This document shows, in pieces, positions 1-8,397 of a stretch of 64,000 nt of DNA (position 1 is its first letter; each line of letters opens with the position of its first letter). Location: assembly GCA_902489945.1 (NCBI GenBank), contig CABUBZ010000001.1:49603-113602 (forward strand). Direction: 5' to 3'. Source of the DNA: an uncultured Collinsella sp. GTDB lineage: Bacteria; Actinomycetota; Coriobacteriia; Coriobacteriales; Coriobacteriaceae. The position numbers were made by a program, and so were the translations under genes. The notes below the pieces were generated by a model that had not been told where the DNA came from, did not search any database, and saw only the letters and a list, made by a program, of their open reading frames with translations.

Positions 1-776
1 ACGGCCGCGGCACCGGCACGTTTGAGCTCCGCCGAGGCTGCTGCCATGGTCGCGCCCGTGGTAATGACATCATCGATGAGCAGCAGACGGCGGCCGCGCA
101 CATCCTCGACCGTCTCGTACACGCCCCGGGCATGTTCCCGGCGCTCATCGCGACCGAGCTCGCGCTGGTCACCGTGGCCGTACTTAACGAGGGCGTCGAG
201 CAGCGGAACACCCGACAGCTCGCAAAACGAGCGCGCGATTGCTTCCATGTGATCGAACCCACGCCGCCGAAACGCCGCCGCAGTCGCGGGCACAAACACC
301 ACCGCATCGGCATCGGACAACACGCCGCCATAGCGATTGGGAGCTGCGACTTGAGCGTTTAAGGCGGTGTCATAGAGCAGCTCCGCCAGATACGAAGCCA
401 GGCGTCGCTCGCCCGCGTCCTTGTACGCCTTAATGATGCGCGGCAGCGGATGCGCGTAGACGGCGCACGCCAGACAGCGATCGAGCGCCTCGGCCATTGC
501 CGAGGACTCCCCCTCGACCGAGCACTCGGTGCACAGCAGGTCCCCATACGGAGCACCACACCGGGTGCAGCTATGGCACGGGTCGATGAGCGCGAGCGAG
601 GCCAGACAATCCTGGCAAATCAGTGCACCGGCGCGTTCGCAGCCGGCACAGCGCGTGGGCGACAACGCCTCAAGCGCCTCGTATGTCGCGCGCTCGGCAA
701 GCGGTAGCAATTCATCCGTAAACGGTAGGACACCTGCACCCCGCAAGCGAGTCAGCACGTTCAAATGTCTCTTCAT
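1..776 (-). CDS. comF: ComF-family phosphoribosyltransferase (C-terminus cut by window edge)
   Basis: Predicted ComF family protein (amidophosphoribosyltransferase-like, linked in other bacteria to DNA uptake during competence). 258 codons are visible before the window ends. An N-terminal cysteine-rich zinc-finger region is seen (Cys43, Cys46, Cys54, Cys57, then further CxxC pairs near residues 67-85). The PRPP-binding signature LLLIDDVITTGAT lies near residues 230-242, which is diagnostic of type I phosphoribosyltransferases. The ATG is preceded by AGGGAGGG, but that Shine-Dalgarno lies in the 3' arm of a perfect 12-bp hairpin. It follows ricT by about 100 nt on the same strand and may be its downstream operon partner. 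Only a handful of C-terminal residues should be missing. Family assignment is solid; a role in competence is only inferred. Confidence 0.9.
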   Translation of the reverse strand, partial: MKRHLNVLTRLRGAGVLPFTDELLPLAERATYEALEALSPTRCAGCERAGALICQDCLASLALIDPCHSCTRCGAPYGDLLCTECSVEGESSAMAEALDRCLACAVYAHPLPRIIKAYKDAGERRLASYLAELLYDTALNAQVAAPNRYGGVLSDADAVVFVPATAAAFRRRGFDHMEAIARSFCELSGVPLLDALVKYGHGDQRELGRDERREHARGVYETVEDVRGRRLLLIDDVITTGATMAAASAELKRAGAAA

Positions 777-779
777 GAC

Positions 780-815
780 ACAACCCTCCCTACGCGAAGG
801 CGAAGGGAGGGTTGT
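780..815 (-). promoter_or_regulatory. Perfect 12-bp hairpin sequestering the comF Shine-Dalgarno
   Basis: On the minus strand ACAACCCTCCCT pairs perfectly with AGGGAGGGTTGT across a 12-nt loop. The 3' arm contains the AGGGAGGG ribosome-binding site and ends 3 nt before the comF ATG. There is no T-run, so a simple terminator for ricT is unlikely. The visible structure would hide the ribosome-binding site. Confidence 0.55.
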
Positions 816-877
816 CGGTGTAGAGCCATGATACCCAGAGGTGCTGGGGTCAGACAGGTTGCATCCGTTTACGGGCG

Positions 878-2572
878 CTATTCGCCGGTAGGCGGTTGCG
901 GTGCGGACGAGGTGCGGGTCGAGCCTTCGCCACCGTCCTGGCGCGGCTTGCGGGAGCGACGGCGACGGCGACGCTTTTGACCCTGGTCGGTCGAGCCCTC
1001 GCCACCGCGATTCTCACGCGGTTCGCACTCGTCGCGAGCGCCGCCGTGCGAAGCCTTGGCGGCAGCTCCTCCGCCATCGCCGGGGCGACGGCGCGTGACC
1101 TTGACTTCTCCATCCGAAACCTGATCGGCCACAGAAGGAACCGAGGGCTTCTGCTGCGTGCCCGAGGAATGGCGACGGCGCGGACGCGGCGCGCGCTCCT
1201 CCTCGCCACGCGGCTTGCCGCCCTTGTCGGCAGGCGCGTCGGAGGCCGAGGCGCCCTTGGGAGCGGCACCGGCCTCGCGAGCAGCTGCGGCGCGGAAGGC
1301 GTCCTCGCGCTCCTCGCTCGACAGGTGACGGCGACGACGGCGCGTGGGGTTCATGCCACCGCCGCGGTTTTGCTGCTGGGGCTGCTGAGCCTCGCGCTCG
1401 CGGGAAGCGTTCTTACCCGCGGCCTCGCCATTATCGACGGACGCCGCGCGCTTGCGGCGGCGACGGCCACCGGCTGCCTCCTCGGCCTCGGGTGCCTCGG
1501 CCTTGCCGCGGCCCTTTCCACGGCCACGGCCCTCGCCCTGGCCCTGAGCGGTGCGAGCATCGGATTCGGCATCGCGACGACGGCGCTTGGGCATCGATGT
1601 GCCGGCCAGACGATCGGCACTCGACAGGCCATCGCCCACGTCGACGCCGTTCTCGCGATCGAGTTCCATGAGCGCCAGGCGCATCTCGGGCGACTCGATG
1701 CGCTCGAGCACGTCACGCGTCACGCAGTCGGGGCGGCAGTTGCAGCCCTGCTCGGCGGCCTTCTTTTTGCAGCCCTCCGAGCACGTCATATCGGCCAGGT
1801 TGACCTTAAAGACTTTGCCGTTCTCCAGGCGCAGCACCAGCTGCTCACGCGGCGTGTCATATTCCTGGATACGCGCCTTGCCGAGCGGCGTATCGATGAG
1901 CGTCTTCTTTTTGGGCGCACGGCTCTTAAAGTCCTTGTACGCCTCGAACTCATAGCGCAGGCAGCACATCAGGCGGCCGCAAACGCCGCTGATCTTGGAC
2001 GAGTTGAGCGGCAGGTCCTGCTCTTTTGCCATGCGAATCGAGACGGGCTCAAACTGTCCGCCAAAGCGCGTGCAGCAGAGCTCCTGTCCGCACTGGGCAT
2101 AGCCGCCCACCAGGCGGGTCTCGTCGCGCACGCCAATCTGGCGCATGTCGACGCGAATGTGCAGCGTCGAGGACAGGTCCTTGACGAGCTGACGAAAATC
2201 GACGCGTTCCTCGGCCGCAAAGTAGAACACGGCCTTCTCGCCGCCAAACAGGTACTCGACGCCGACCGGCTTCATCTCGAGGTCGAGCTCTTTGACCAGA
2301 CGGCGGAAATCGACCATCGCTTCGTCGCCCTGGATGGCCAGGTCGTCGGCAAGCTGCAGGTCGATGTCGCTCGCCACGCGCAGCACGGGCTTGAGCGGCT
2401 GGCCGATCTCATCTTGCGGCACCTCGAAGGGATCGGCCGTGACCAGGCCGATCTCGGTCCCGCGCTCGGTGGAGCAAATGGCATAATCGGCCTCGAGGAT
2501 ATCCAGATCCTGCGGGTCAAACCACAGGTCGCGCGAGGCGTAGGTAAACTTAACGGGTACGACTAACGGCAT
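878..2572 (-). CDS. ricT: PSP1/RicT-type protein with long basic C-terminal tail
   Basis: PSP1-domain protein of the RicT (YaaT) family. In Bacillus, RicT forms the Ric complex that binds Fe-S clusters and guides RNase Y-dependent mRNA processing. Residues 1-280 carry the conserved core, with the paired cysteine motifs CGQELCC (Cys161, 166, 167) and CGRLMCC (Cys198, 203, 204). A third cysteine group CSEGC...CNC...C lies near 265-285. From about residue 330 to 564 the protein is a low-complexity Arg/Lys/Glu/Gly/Ala tail with repeated RRRRR blocks, roughly doubling the usual ~270-residue length. Such a tail suggests RNA or nucleic-acid contact, which is inference. The start overlaps the holB stop by 10 nt. 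The position beside holB and tmk is the usual one in Gram-positive bacteria. Confidence 0.9.
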   Translation of the reverse strand: MPLVVPVKFTYASRDLWFDPQDLDILEADYAICSTERGTEIGLVTADPFEVPQDEIGQPLKPVLRVASDIDLQLADDLAIQGDEAMVDFRRLVKELDLEMKPVGVEYLFGGEKAVFYFAAEERVDFRQLVKDLSSTLHIRVDMRQIGVRDETRLVGGYAQCGQELCCTRFGGQFEPVSIRMAKEQDLPLNSSKISGVCGRLMCCLRYEFEAYKDFKSRAPKKKTLIDTPLGKARIQEYDTPREQLVLRLENGKVFKVNLADMTCSEGCKKKAAEQGCNCRPDCVTRDVLERIESPEMRLALMELDRENGVDVGDGLSSADRLAGTSMPKRRRRDAESDARTAQGQGEGRGRGKGRGKAEAPEAEEAAGGRRRRKRAASVDNGEAAGKNASREREAQQPQQQNRGGGMNPTRRRRRHLSSEEREDAFRAAAAREAGAAPKGASASDAPADKGGKPRGEEERAPRPRRRHSSGTQQKPSVPSVADQVSDGEVKVTRRRPGDGGGAAAKASHGGARDECEPRENRGGEGSTDQGQKRRRRRRSRKPRQDGGEGSTRTSSAPQPPTGE

Positions 2573-3690
2573 TTCAGTGCCTTCCTGATATCGAACAGCA
2601 TGACCTCGATGGCCAGCTGGGGAGTAACGTTTCTGGCGATGTTGCGCTCAGCCGTGGCAACCGCCTCGAGCGCCTGGGTGGCACCCGCAACATTCGTCGC
2701 CGCGGCAAGCCGCCCGATCGTGTCGCGCACGTCCTCGTTCACAACGCCTGCCGCCTCATCCTGAAGCGTCAGCAGCACGTCGCGCATGAGCGTCCGCGCG
2801 CTCGCCAGCGCTTCCATGATACCCGAACGCTCGCGCGCGTTGAGTTCGCGCTTGTTGCGGTCCTCAAGCTGCTTCAATGCTCCACGCGACAGGTAGTCGG
2901 CGTTTTGCTCGAGCACCTTTTCCTGTGTGGACTTGACCTCGGCGAGCGGTGCCTTAACGGCGACGATGAGCGACTTGGCGCGGCTGAGCACATCAGCCTC
3001 GTCGGCAGCGATGAGCGAATCGATGGCGCGGACCATCTGGCGGCGAGCATCCTGGCGCTCGGCACTCTTAAGGAACTCGATGCCGCGTGTGGGGCTTCCC
3101 GCCACGGCGACCGCCATGCGACAGCGCGCGAGATCCTGGCCCGTCGCGCGACTCACGGCCTGCGCGGCCACGGTGGGCGACACCAGCCGAAACGGCACGC
3201 ACTGACAGCGGCTCACGATGGTGGGCAACATCACGTCTGCCGAGGTGCCCAGCAAGATGAACATAACGCCCTCGGGCGGCTCCTCGAGTGTCTTGAGCAG
3301 CGCGTTGGCGGTGTTAGCGCGCAGTTGCTCGGCACGGTCGATGATGTAAACCTTGGCCTTGGCACGGATGGGCGCCAGCGGCACGTCGTCGAGTAGCTCG
3401 CGCATCTGGGCAATGAGGTAGCCTGTGGCGCTCTCGGGCGTGTAATAGTGCACGTCAGGATGCGTATGCCGAGCAACGCGTATGCAGCTGTCGCATGCTC
3501 CGCAGCCGTCCTGCTCGCACAGGAAGGCCTGGGCGAGCGCCCATGCGGCATCGAGCTTGCCGGCGCCGGGAGCGCCCAAAAACAGGTAGGCGTGCGATGC
3601 GCGGCCGCTGGCGACGGCGTTGGTCAAAAAATCGCGAACGCGCTCTTGGGTGTCGAGCTTGGCCAGCAGGCTTGCCTGAGCGGGGGCCAT
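2563..3690 (-). CDS. holB: DNA polymerase III delta' subunit
   Basis: Clamp-loader delta' subunit, which helps load the beta sliding clamp for replication. The AAA+ fold shows a Walker A-like GAPGAGK at residues 39-45 followed by Leu instead of Ser/Thr, matching the catalytically inactive nucleotide site usual in delta'. A four-cysteine zinc module follows (Cys58, 63, 66, 69). ALLKTLEEPP and an arginine-finger-type VSRCQ motif are also visible. I chose the internal ATG at 3690, one nt after the tmk stop, rather than a start 39 nt further upstream that would lie inside tmk. This gives 375 residues. It is sandwiched between tmk and ricT with no room for promoters, so the three genes are very probably co-transcribed. 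Confidence 0.93.
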   Translation of the reverse strand: MAPAQASLLAKLDTQERVRDFLTNAVASGRASHAYLFLGAPGAGKLDAAWALAQAFLCEQDGCGACDSCIRVARHTHPDVHYYTPESATGYLIAQMRELLDDVPLAPIRAKAKVYIIDRAEQLRANTANALLKTLEEPPEGVMFILLGTSADVMLPTIVSRCQCVPFRLVSPTVAAQAVSRATGQDLARCRMAVAVAGSPTRGIEFLKSAERQDARRQMVRAIDSLIAADEADVLSRAKSLIVAVKAPLAEVKSTQEKVLEQNADYLSRGALKQLEDRNKRELNARERSGIMEALASARTLMRDVLLTLQDEAAGVVNEDVRDTIGRLAAATNVAGATQALEAVATAERNIARNVTPQLAIEVMLFDIRKALKCR

Positions 3691-3691
3691 G

Positions 3692-4375
3692 TTACTCAGC
3701 CTCCTTGGCAAGCGCGGCGGCGACAGCATCTTGCGGAATGTCGAGACCGTACGCGCAAATCTGCTCGATCGTCTTCTCGAAGACTTCCTCGACGGTCGCA
3801 GTGGCGTCGATGAGCTTTACGCGGTTTGGCTCCTCGGCAGCAATGGCGCAAAATCCCTGGTAAACGCGCTCTTGGAAGGCCATGCCTTTTGCCTCCATGC
3901 GATCTGCCGCGCCACGGGCTGCCATGCGTAGCGCCGCCTGCTCGGGTGTGATGTGGTAGACGAGCGTGAGCGCCGGATGCGTACCGGCGACAGCCAGGTT
4001 GTTGGCATCGCGTACCATCTGACGGTCGAGGCCATCGGCAAACGCCTGGTAGCAGGTCGTGGAATCGTAGAAGCGATCGCACAGGACCACCTTGCCGGCC
4101 GCGAGGGCGGGCGCGATGACCTCGTGCACCAGCTGGGCACGCGCAGCCTCGTAGAGCAGCAACTCGCAGGTGTCGCCCATCGCCGTATTGGCGGGGTCGA
4201 GCAGCAGAGCACGAATCTTTTCGCTGATGGCGGTGCCGCCCGGCTCGCGCAGGCTCACAACCTGGTAGCCAGCGAGTTCGAGCGCGCGGGCAAGCAGACG
4301 CGCCTGCGTGGACTTGCCGGCACCATCGACGCCCTCGAGCGTGATAAAGCTATGTTGAGCGGGCTCAAAAGCCAT
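3692..4375 (-). CDS. tmk: Thymidylate kinase
   Basis: Phosphorylates dTMP to dTDP with ATP for DNA synthesis. The P-loop GVDGAGKST is at residues 15-23, the conserved DRFYDST at 100-106, REPGGT near 43-48, and a lid region with MAARGAADRM follows. At 227 residues it is slightly longer than the ~210 typical length because of an Ala/Glu C-terminal extension. It is the first gene of the tmk-holB-ricT run. The region upstream holds a composite of two repeat elements rather than an obvious promoter. The assignment is secure on motifs and neighbourhood. Confidence 0.95.
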   Translation of the reverse strand: MAFEPAQHSFITLEGVDGAGKSTQARLLARALELAGYQVVSLREPGGTAISEKIRALLLDPANTAMGDTCELLLYEAARAQLVHEVIAPALAAGKVVLCDRFYDSTTCYQAFADGLDRQMVRDANNLAVAGTHPALTLVYHITPEQAALRMAARGAADRMEAKGMAFQERVYQGFCAIAAEEPNRVKLIDATATVEEVFEKTIEQICAYGLDIPQDAVAAALAKEAE

Positions 4376-4475
4376 GAGCGCAGCCCCTTCCTATAAGGCG
4401 CGTAAATGCAGATATATCAACCAAGCCATGATACCCCAGGGGCAGGCGCGCCCCAAATCGGGCCTAGTCATTGGG

Positions 4476-4504
4476 TAGTCATTGGGGACGCTCTTAAATG
4501 ACTA
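4476..4504 (-). repeat. 29-nt intergenic repeat, family A, copy 1
   Basis: Read on the minus strand this is TAGTCATTTAAGAGCG followed by TCCCCAATGACTA. Two other copies of the same 29-nt length occur at 13112-13140 and 36475-36503, differing at only a few positions. The ends TAGTCATT and AATGACTA are inverted repeats. It sits directly against the family B element. Confidence 0.8.
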
Positions 4505-4509
4505 GGCGA

Positions 4510-4559
4510 CAGCTAGGGACGTTCCTAAAGTGCCGGCAGAAAAGGAACGTCCCTAGCTG
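4510..4559. repeat. Palindromic intergenic repeat, family B, copy 1
   Basis: The 17-bp arms CAGCTAGGGACGTTCCT and AGGAACGTCCCTAGCTG are perfect inverted repeats around a loop containing TGCCGGCA. Nearly the same arms and loop recur at 5626-5684, and a decayed version at 38701-38750. A T6 run at 4565-4570 follows, so it could also terminate plus-strand transcripts. Confidence 0.8.
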
Positions 4560-4580
4560 CCGACTTTTTTGAGCGCTGGG

Positions 4581-4586
4581 TATAAT
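4581..4586 (+). promoter_or_regulatory. Probable -10 box for the zinc-ribbon gene
   Basis: A consensus TATAAT lies 37 nt before the chosen ATG. No convincing -35 hexamer is seen at 17 nt. The promoter call rests on the -10 alone. Confidence 0.45.
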
Positions 4587-4623
4587 CGTCGTATTGATTT
4601 GAAATGTGGCGAAAGGAGTGGCA

Positions 4624-5607
4624 ATGTCTCGGTATTGCGCCTCGTGCGGCAAACTTCTTGCAGATGATGCCAAGTTCTGCACCTCATGCGGTGCACCCGT
4701 TGAGCAGACAACCGCAAGCAATGGCCAACCCGCGTTTGAGCAGACCGGCTTCCTCGATACGCCGCAAGCTAAGCCGGACGACCCCCTCGCCTATCGCCCC
4801 GACCCCGCCGCCAGCCCCGCAGCGGTCGAAACGACGCAGCGCATACCCGTCGCGGACACCCCGCCCCAACAGCAACCGGCGTCTACATACGCGTCTGGTT
4901 CACCGCAGGCCCCCGCCGCAAAAAAGAGCGCTACCAGGGCGCTTGTCGCCGTTATCGTTGTGCTGTTGGCAATCATCATCGCCTTGGTCATCTTTTTTGT
5001 GATCAAGCCGTTCGACAACTCCGCTACGCAGACGACTGCCGAGGTAGCTAAGCTGCACCATGACGTCGACGACGATGATCTAAAGCCTCTCGGCAATCCC
5101 AACAGCCTGTACGACGATGATGACGATGACGACGAGGATGGCGGCGAAGCAAGCCTCTCCGAACAGAACCTCTACCGTCGCCTGAGTGAATACTACGACC
5201 TGCTGGAAGATCTCGATAGCCAGGTCCGTGCCTGCGCAGAGACGTTTAATGGCAGCTATCTGGAAGAGGATCGTACCACCCGTCAAAATCTCGCTGACGT
5301 CGCCGAGCGCACGGAGGACACCATCGAGCAGTATTACGACATTGTCGAGGACCTGGACGTCCCCACAAGCTCTAAGAACTACAGCTCGTGGAAGGACATC
5401 ATTGCTCTGTACGACGACCTGGATCACCGCATCGATGCGATCTGCGATGCCTGGGAGATCAGCTTAAAGTACGCAAAGCCCGCGGACCATAAGAACGAGA
5501 TCGTGGCGCCGCTGTCGCGCGACAACGTGGCGGGCACCAATGACAATAAGTACCGCCTAGACTTTGAGGAGCGCTATCCCGGCGCCAAACCCGTCGAAGT
5601 GAACTAA
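4624..5607 (+). CDS. Zinc-ribbon, single-pass membrane protein with acidic segment
   Basis: 327 residues. An N-terminal zinc ribbon is formed by Cys5/Cys8 and Cys19/Cys22. A Pro/Ala/Gln-rich linker (residues 30-100) leads to one strongly hydrophobic helix (about 106-128) and then an aspartate tract near 163-172. The remaining 150 residues are predicted helical, rich in Asp, Glu and Tyr. The topology suggests a cytosolic zinc ribbon and an external helical domain, as in many Gram-positive zinc-ribbon envelope proteins of unknown role. The start was set at the ATG after GAAAGGAG; GTG and ATG codons just upstream lack a ribosome-binding site. It stands alone between two family B palindromes, with a terminator shared with topA. 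I cannot assign a function. Confidence 0.75.
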   Translation: MSRYCASCGKLLADDAKFCTSCGAPVEQTTASNGQPAFEQTGFLDTPQAKPDDPLAYRPDPAASPAAVETTQRIPVADTPPQQQPASTYASGSPQAPAAKKSATRALVAVIVVLLAIIIALVIFFVIKPFDNSATQTTAEVAKLHHDVDDDDLKPLGNPNSLYDDDDDDDEDGGEASLSEQNLYRRLSEYYDLLEDLDSQVRACAETFNGSYLEEDRTTRQNLADVAERTEDTIEQYYDIVEDLDVPTSSKNYSSWKDIIALYDDLDHRIDAICDAWEISLKYAKPADHKNEIVAPLSRDNVAGTNDNKYRLDFEERYPGAKPVEVN

Positions 5608-5625
5608 CGCCTTGTCGTTTCCGAG

Positions 5626-5684
5626 CCGGCAGTTAGGGACGTTCCTAAACTGCCGGCAGAAAAAGGAATGTCCCTAACTGCCGG
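5626..5684. repeat. Palindromic intergenic repeat, family B, copy 2
   Basis: The 21-bp arms (5626-5646 and 5664-5684) pair with one G/T mismatch. The outer sequence is CCGGCAGTTAGGGACGTTCC and the loop again contains CTGCCGGCAG. It begins about 19 nt after the preceding stop codon and abuts a bidirectional terminator. Confidence 0.8.
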
Positions 5685-5686
5685 TC

Positions 5687-5726
5687 AAAAAACGAGCGAG
5701 GATCATGGGACCCTCGCTCGTTTTTT
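5687..5726. terminator. Bidirectional terminator between the zinc-ribbon gene and topA
   Basis: A 15-bp perfect inverted repeat (AAAAAACGAGCGAGG with its complement) has a 10-nt loop. It is flanked by A6 and T6, giving a U-tract on either strand. It ends just before the topA stop codon. Confidence 0.85.
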
Positions 5727-5748
5727 GGGCAATGTTTCGACTGCGCCG

Positions 5749-8343
5749 TTACTTGTCGGCGGCTGCTTTCTTGGCAGTCGACTTCTTCGCGGTCGTCTTC
5801 TTGGCGGCAGTGGCTTTCTTAGCCGTCGTCTTCTTCGCAGTCGAGGTCTTCTTCGCCGTGCTCGCCTTGGTCGCAGCCTTGCGGCCGCGGGCGGGCTTCT
5901 TCTCCTTGGTCGGGCAATCCATGTTGACGCAGATACGCCACGGACCGCGCGCCGTGTTGACCACCACGATGGGGGCGCCGCACTCGGGGCAGGTCTCGCC
6001 CGTCGCCTCGAGCTTGCCGCGCGCCGGCAGCGGATAGCTCACGCCGCAGTCATCGTAGTTGGTGCAGCGGATAAAGCGCTTGCCGCTCTTCTCGCTCTTG
6101 TGTGCAATCAGATCACCATGGCGTCCGGCCTCGGCGCACACCTTGCACTCGCCCACCTTAAGGTCGGGCTCGTAGTTGGTGGGGCACGTCGGGTTCACGC
6201 AGATCTCGAAAGCCTTCTGGCGGAACGGCTGGCACTTAATGCGCGGCGCACCGCATTCGGGGCACACAGCGGCCTCGCCCTCGAGCGGGCTTACCTTGAC
6301 GCCGCTCGGCACCGGATAGGTCACGTCGCAGTCGGGCCAGCCCATGCAGCCGATAAAGCTGCCGCGGGTCTTGGCGCTCGTCTTCATAACCAGATCCTTG
6401 CCGCACTTGGGGCAGGCGCCCACGCGCGCATCGGCCGTGACGGCGTCGCTGATGGCGTCGCCGAGCTCCTGCGTATGCTTGAGCAGCTCGTCGAGCACGC
6501 CGGCCAGCAGCGCGCGCGAGTGCGTCACGACATGCTCTTCGGTGTCCTCGCCGCGCTCGACGCGGGTCATGTCGCCGTCGAGCTCGCTGGTCATATCGGG
6601 GCTCGTGATGCGCGGGGCAAACTGCGACAGCGCGTCGATGATGGCGATGCCCAGCTGGCTCGGCTCCACGGGATCGTTTTTGAGGTAGCGCACGGCGTAC
6701 AGGCGCTCGATGATGCTCGCGCGCGTGGACTTGGTGCCCAGGCCGCGCTTTTCCATCTCCTGCACGAGCTTGCCCTGGCTGTAGCGCGCGGGCGGCTCGG
6801 TCTGCTTGGCCTCGAGCTTAATGTCGAACACGTCGACCGTATCGCCCTGCTCCAGCGGCGGCATCTGCTCGTCGCGCTTGAGTCCATACGGATACGCCTC
6901 GCGGAAACCCGGGGTCACGAGCACATCGCCCGAAGCCACGAACGGCTCGCCGTTCACGTCGAGCTCGAGCTTGGTGTTCTCGATGGTCGCGGGACCCATA
7001 AGCGTCGCCAGGAAGCGGCGGGCGATGAGGTCGTAGAGCTTGCGCTGGCCGCCATCGAGCGTGGACGGATCACCTTCGCCCGTAGGGTAGATAGGCGGGT
7101 GGTCGGTGGTCTCGACCTTGCCGCGCGTGGGCTTCATGGGGCCGGCGAGCACCTTTTTGCATACGGGCGCCAGCGCCGGATTAATCTTTGCAAGGTCGCT
7201 CACCACGGCGCCCAGATCGAGCGTCGCGGGGTACACAGTGTTGTCGACACGCGGGTAGCTGATGAGGCCCGCCATGTAGAGGGACTCGGCGATGCGCATG
7301 GTGCGCGCAGGCGAGATCCCCTCGGCTGCAGCGGCTGCCTGCAGCGAGGTAGTCGCAAACGGCGTGGGCGGCTGCTGCTTGCGCGAGCGCTTGGTCACCG
7401 CGGCGACGGTTGCCGTCGCAACGCCGTCGACATGGCCGTACGCCGTCTCGGCAGCGTCTTTGTCGGTAAAGCGTGCCGTCTTGTGCGCAATCTTAAAGCG
7501 GTCATCCTCGGCAGCACCCTGTGCGGCGCCCATGCCGCGGATCTGCCAATAGTCCTCGGGCACAAACGCCATGCGCTCGCGCTCGCGCTCGACCACCAGG
7601 GCAAGCGTCGGCGTCTGCACACGGCCGGCAGAGCGCACGTTACCAAAGCCGCCAAACTTGGCGAGCGTCAGGTAGCGCGTGAGCACCGCACCCCAAATGA
7701 GGTCGATGTGCTGGCGGCTCTCGCCGGCGTCGGCCAGATTCTGGTCGAGCGAGACGAGATTATCGAAGGCGTGCGTGATCTCGGCCTTGGTAAACGAAGA
7801 GTACTGGGCGCGGGCGACCGGCAAGTCGGGCGCAACCTCGCGCACCTTGTTGAGGGCGTCCGAACCAATCAGCTCGCCCTCGCGATCGAAGTCCGTGGCG
7901 ATGATGACGCTGTCAGACTTTTTAGCGAGGTTCTTGAGCGAACGAATGAGTTCCTTCTCGGCCGGTAGCTTAATGACGGGCGCCCAGGTGAGGTAAGGCA
8001 GGCTCTCGAGTTTCCAGCCCTTGATTGAGATGCCATCGGCAAGAAACGGCTTGCGCTTGGTGTCGTAGGGCGGACGCGCCAGGCCATCGGGTATGTCGGC
8101 CGGCAGCATCTCGCCGTCCTCGGTGACCGAATACCAGCCCAGCTTTTTATCGAACAGCACGCTGTCGCAAAAATCGGGCGCTAGGATGTGACCGGCAAGG
8201 CCGATGGTCACGCACTCCTCGCCCTTCCACTCAAAACGGTAGATGGCGGTGTTGTACACCTTGTCCTTTTTGGGCTTGCCCGTGGACAGACGCTCGGCAA
8301 TCTGACGCGCGGCGTCGTTTTTCTCGGCGATGATGAGCTTCAA
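5749..8343 (-). CDS. topA: Type IA DNA topoisomerase with four zinc ribbons and histone H1-like tail
   Basis: DNA topoisomerase I, relaxing negative supercoils by single-strand passage. Residues 1-160 form the TOPRIM domain with acidic motif TDFDREGE (150-157). GRVQTPT lies at 240-246 and the catalytic tyrosine is Tyr363 in ISYPRVDNT. From about residue 640 four cysteine ribbons follow (CPKCG, CPECG, CKVC, CPECG, each with a downstream CxnC). The last ~45 residues are Lys/Ala/Thr repeats like histone H1 tails. Length is 864 residues. The start codon is TTG, preceded by AGGAG at 6-nt spacing, with no competing ATG nearby. hypB lies 54 nt upstream on the same strand. The enzyme call is secure; the reverse strand carries a long spurious open frame. 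Confidence 0.95.
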   Translation of the reverse strand: MKLIIAEKNDAARQIAERLSTGKPKKDKVYNTAIYRFEWKGEECVTIGLAGHILAPDFCDSVLFDKKLGWYSVTEDGEMLPADIPDGLARPPYDTKRKPFLADGISIKGWKLESLPYLTWAPVIKLPAEKELIRSLKNLAKKSDSVIIATDFDREGELIGSDALNKVREVAPDLPVARAQYSSFTKAEITHAFDNLVSLDQNLADAGESRQHIDLIWGAVLTRYLTLAKFGGFGNVRSAGRVQTPTLALVVERERERMAFVPEDYWQIRGMGAAQGAAEDDRFKIAHKTARFTDKDAAETAYGHVDGVATATVAAVTKRSRKQQPPTPFATTSLQAAAAAEGISPARTMRIAESLYMAGLISYPRVDNTVYPATLDLGAVVSDLAKINPALAPVCKKVLAGPMKPTRGKVETTDHPPIYPTGEGDPSTLDGGQRKLYDLIARRFLATLMGPATIENTKLELDVNGEPFVASGDVLVTPGFREAYPYGLKRDEQMPPLEQGDTVDVFDIKLEAKQTEPPARYSQGKLVQEMEKRGLGTKSTRASIIERLYAVRYLKNDPVEPSQLGIAIIDALSQFAPRITSPDMTSELDGDMTRVERGEDTEEHVVTHSRALLAGVLDELLKHTQELGDAISDAVTADARVGACPKCGKDLVMKTSAKTRGSFIGCMGWPDCDVTYPVPSGVKVSPLEGEAAVCPECGAPRIKCQPFRQKAFEICVNPTCPTNYEPDLKVGECKVCAEAGRHGDLIAHKSEKSGKRFIRCTNYDDCGVSYPLPARGKLEATGETCPECGAPIVVVNTARGPWRICVNMDCPTKEKKPARGRKAATKASTAKKTSTAKKTTAKKATAAKKTTAKKSTAKKAAADK

Positions 8344-8397
8344 AAGAGGCTCCTATCTCGTATCTCTGCGGCTACGCCCGCCCGTATGGCGGCCGAC

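Noticed and set aside
896..2566. Long open frame antisense to ricT
   Set aside because: Same reason; composition mirrors the ricT repeats in reverse.
5668..7968. Very long open frame antisense to topA (over 700 codons)
   Set aside because: High GC leaves third-position-rich reverse frames open; the sequence is Leu/Ala/Gly/Arg noise with no domain and no ribosome-binding site, and topA is certain.
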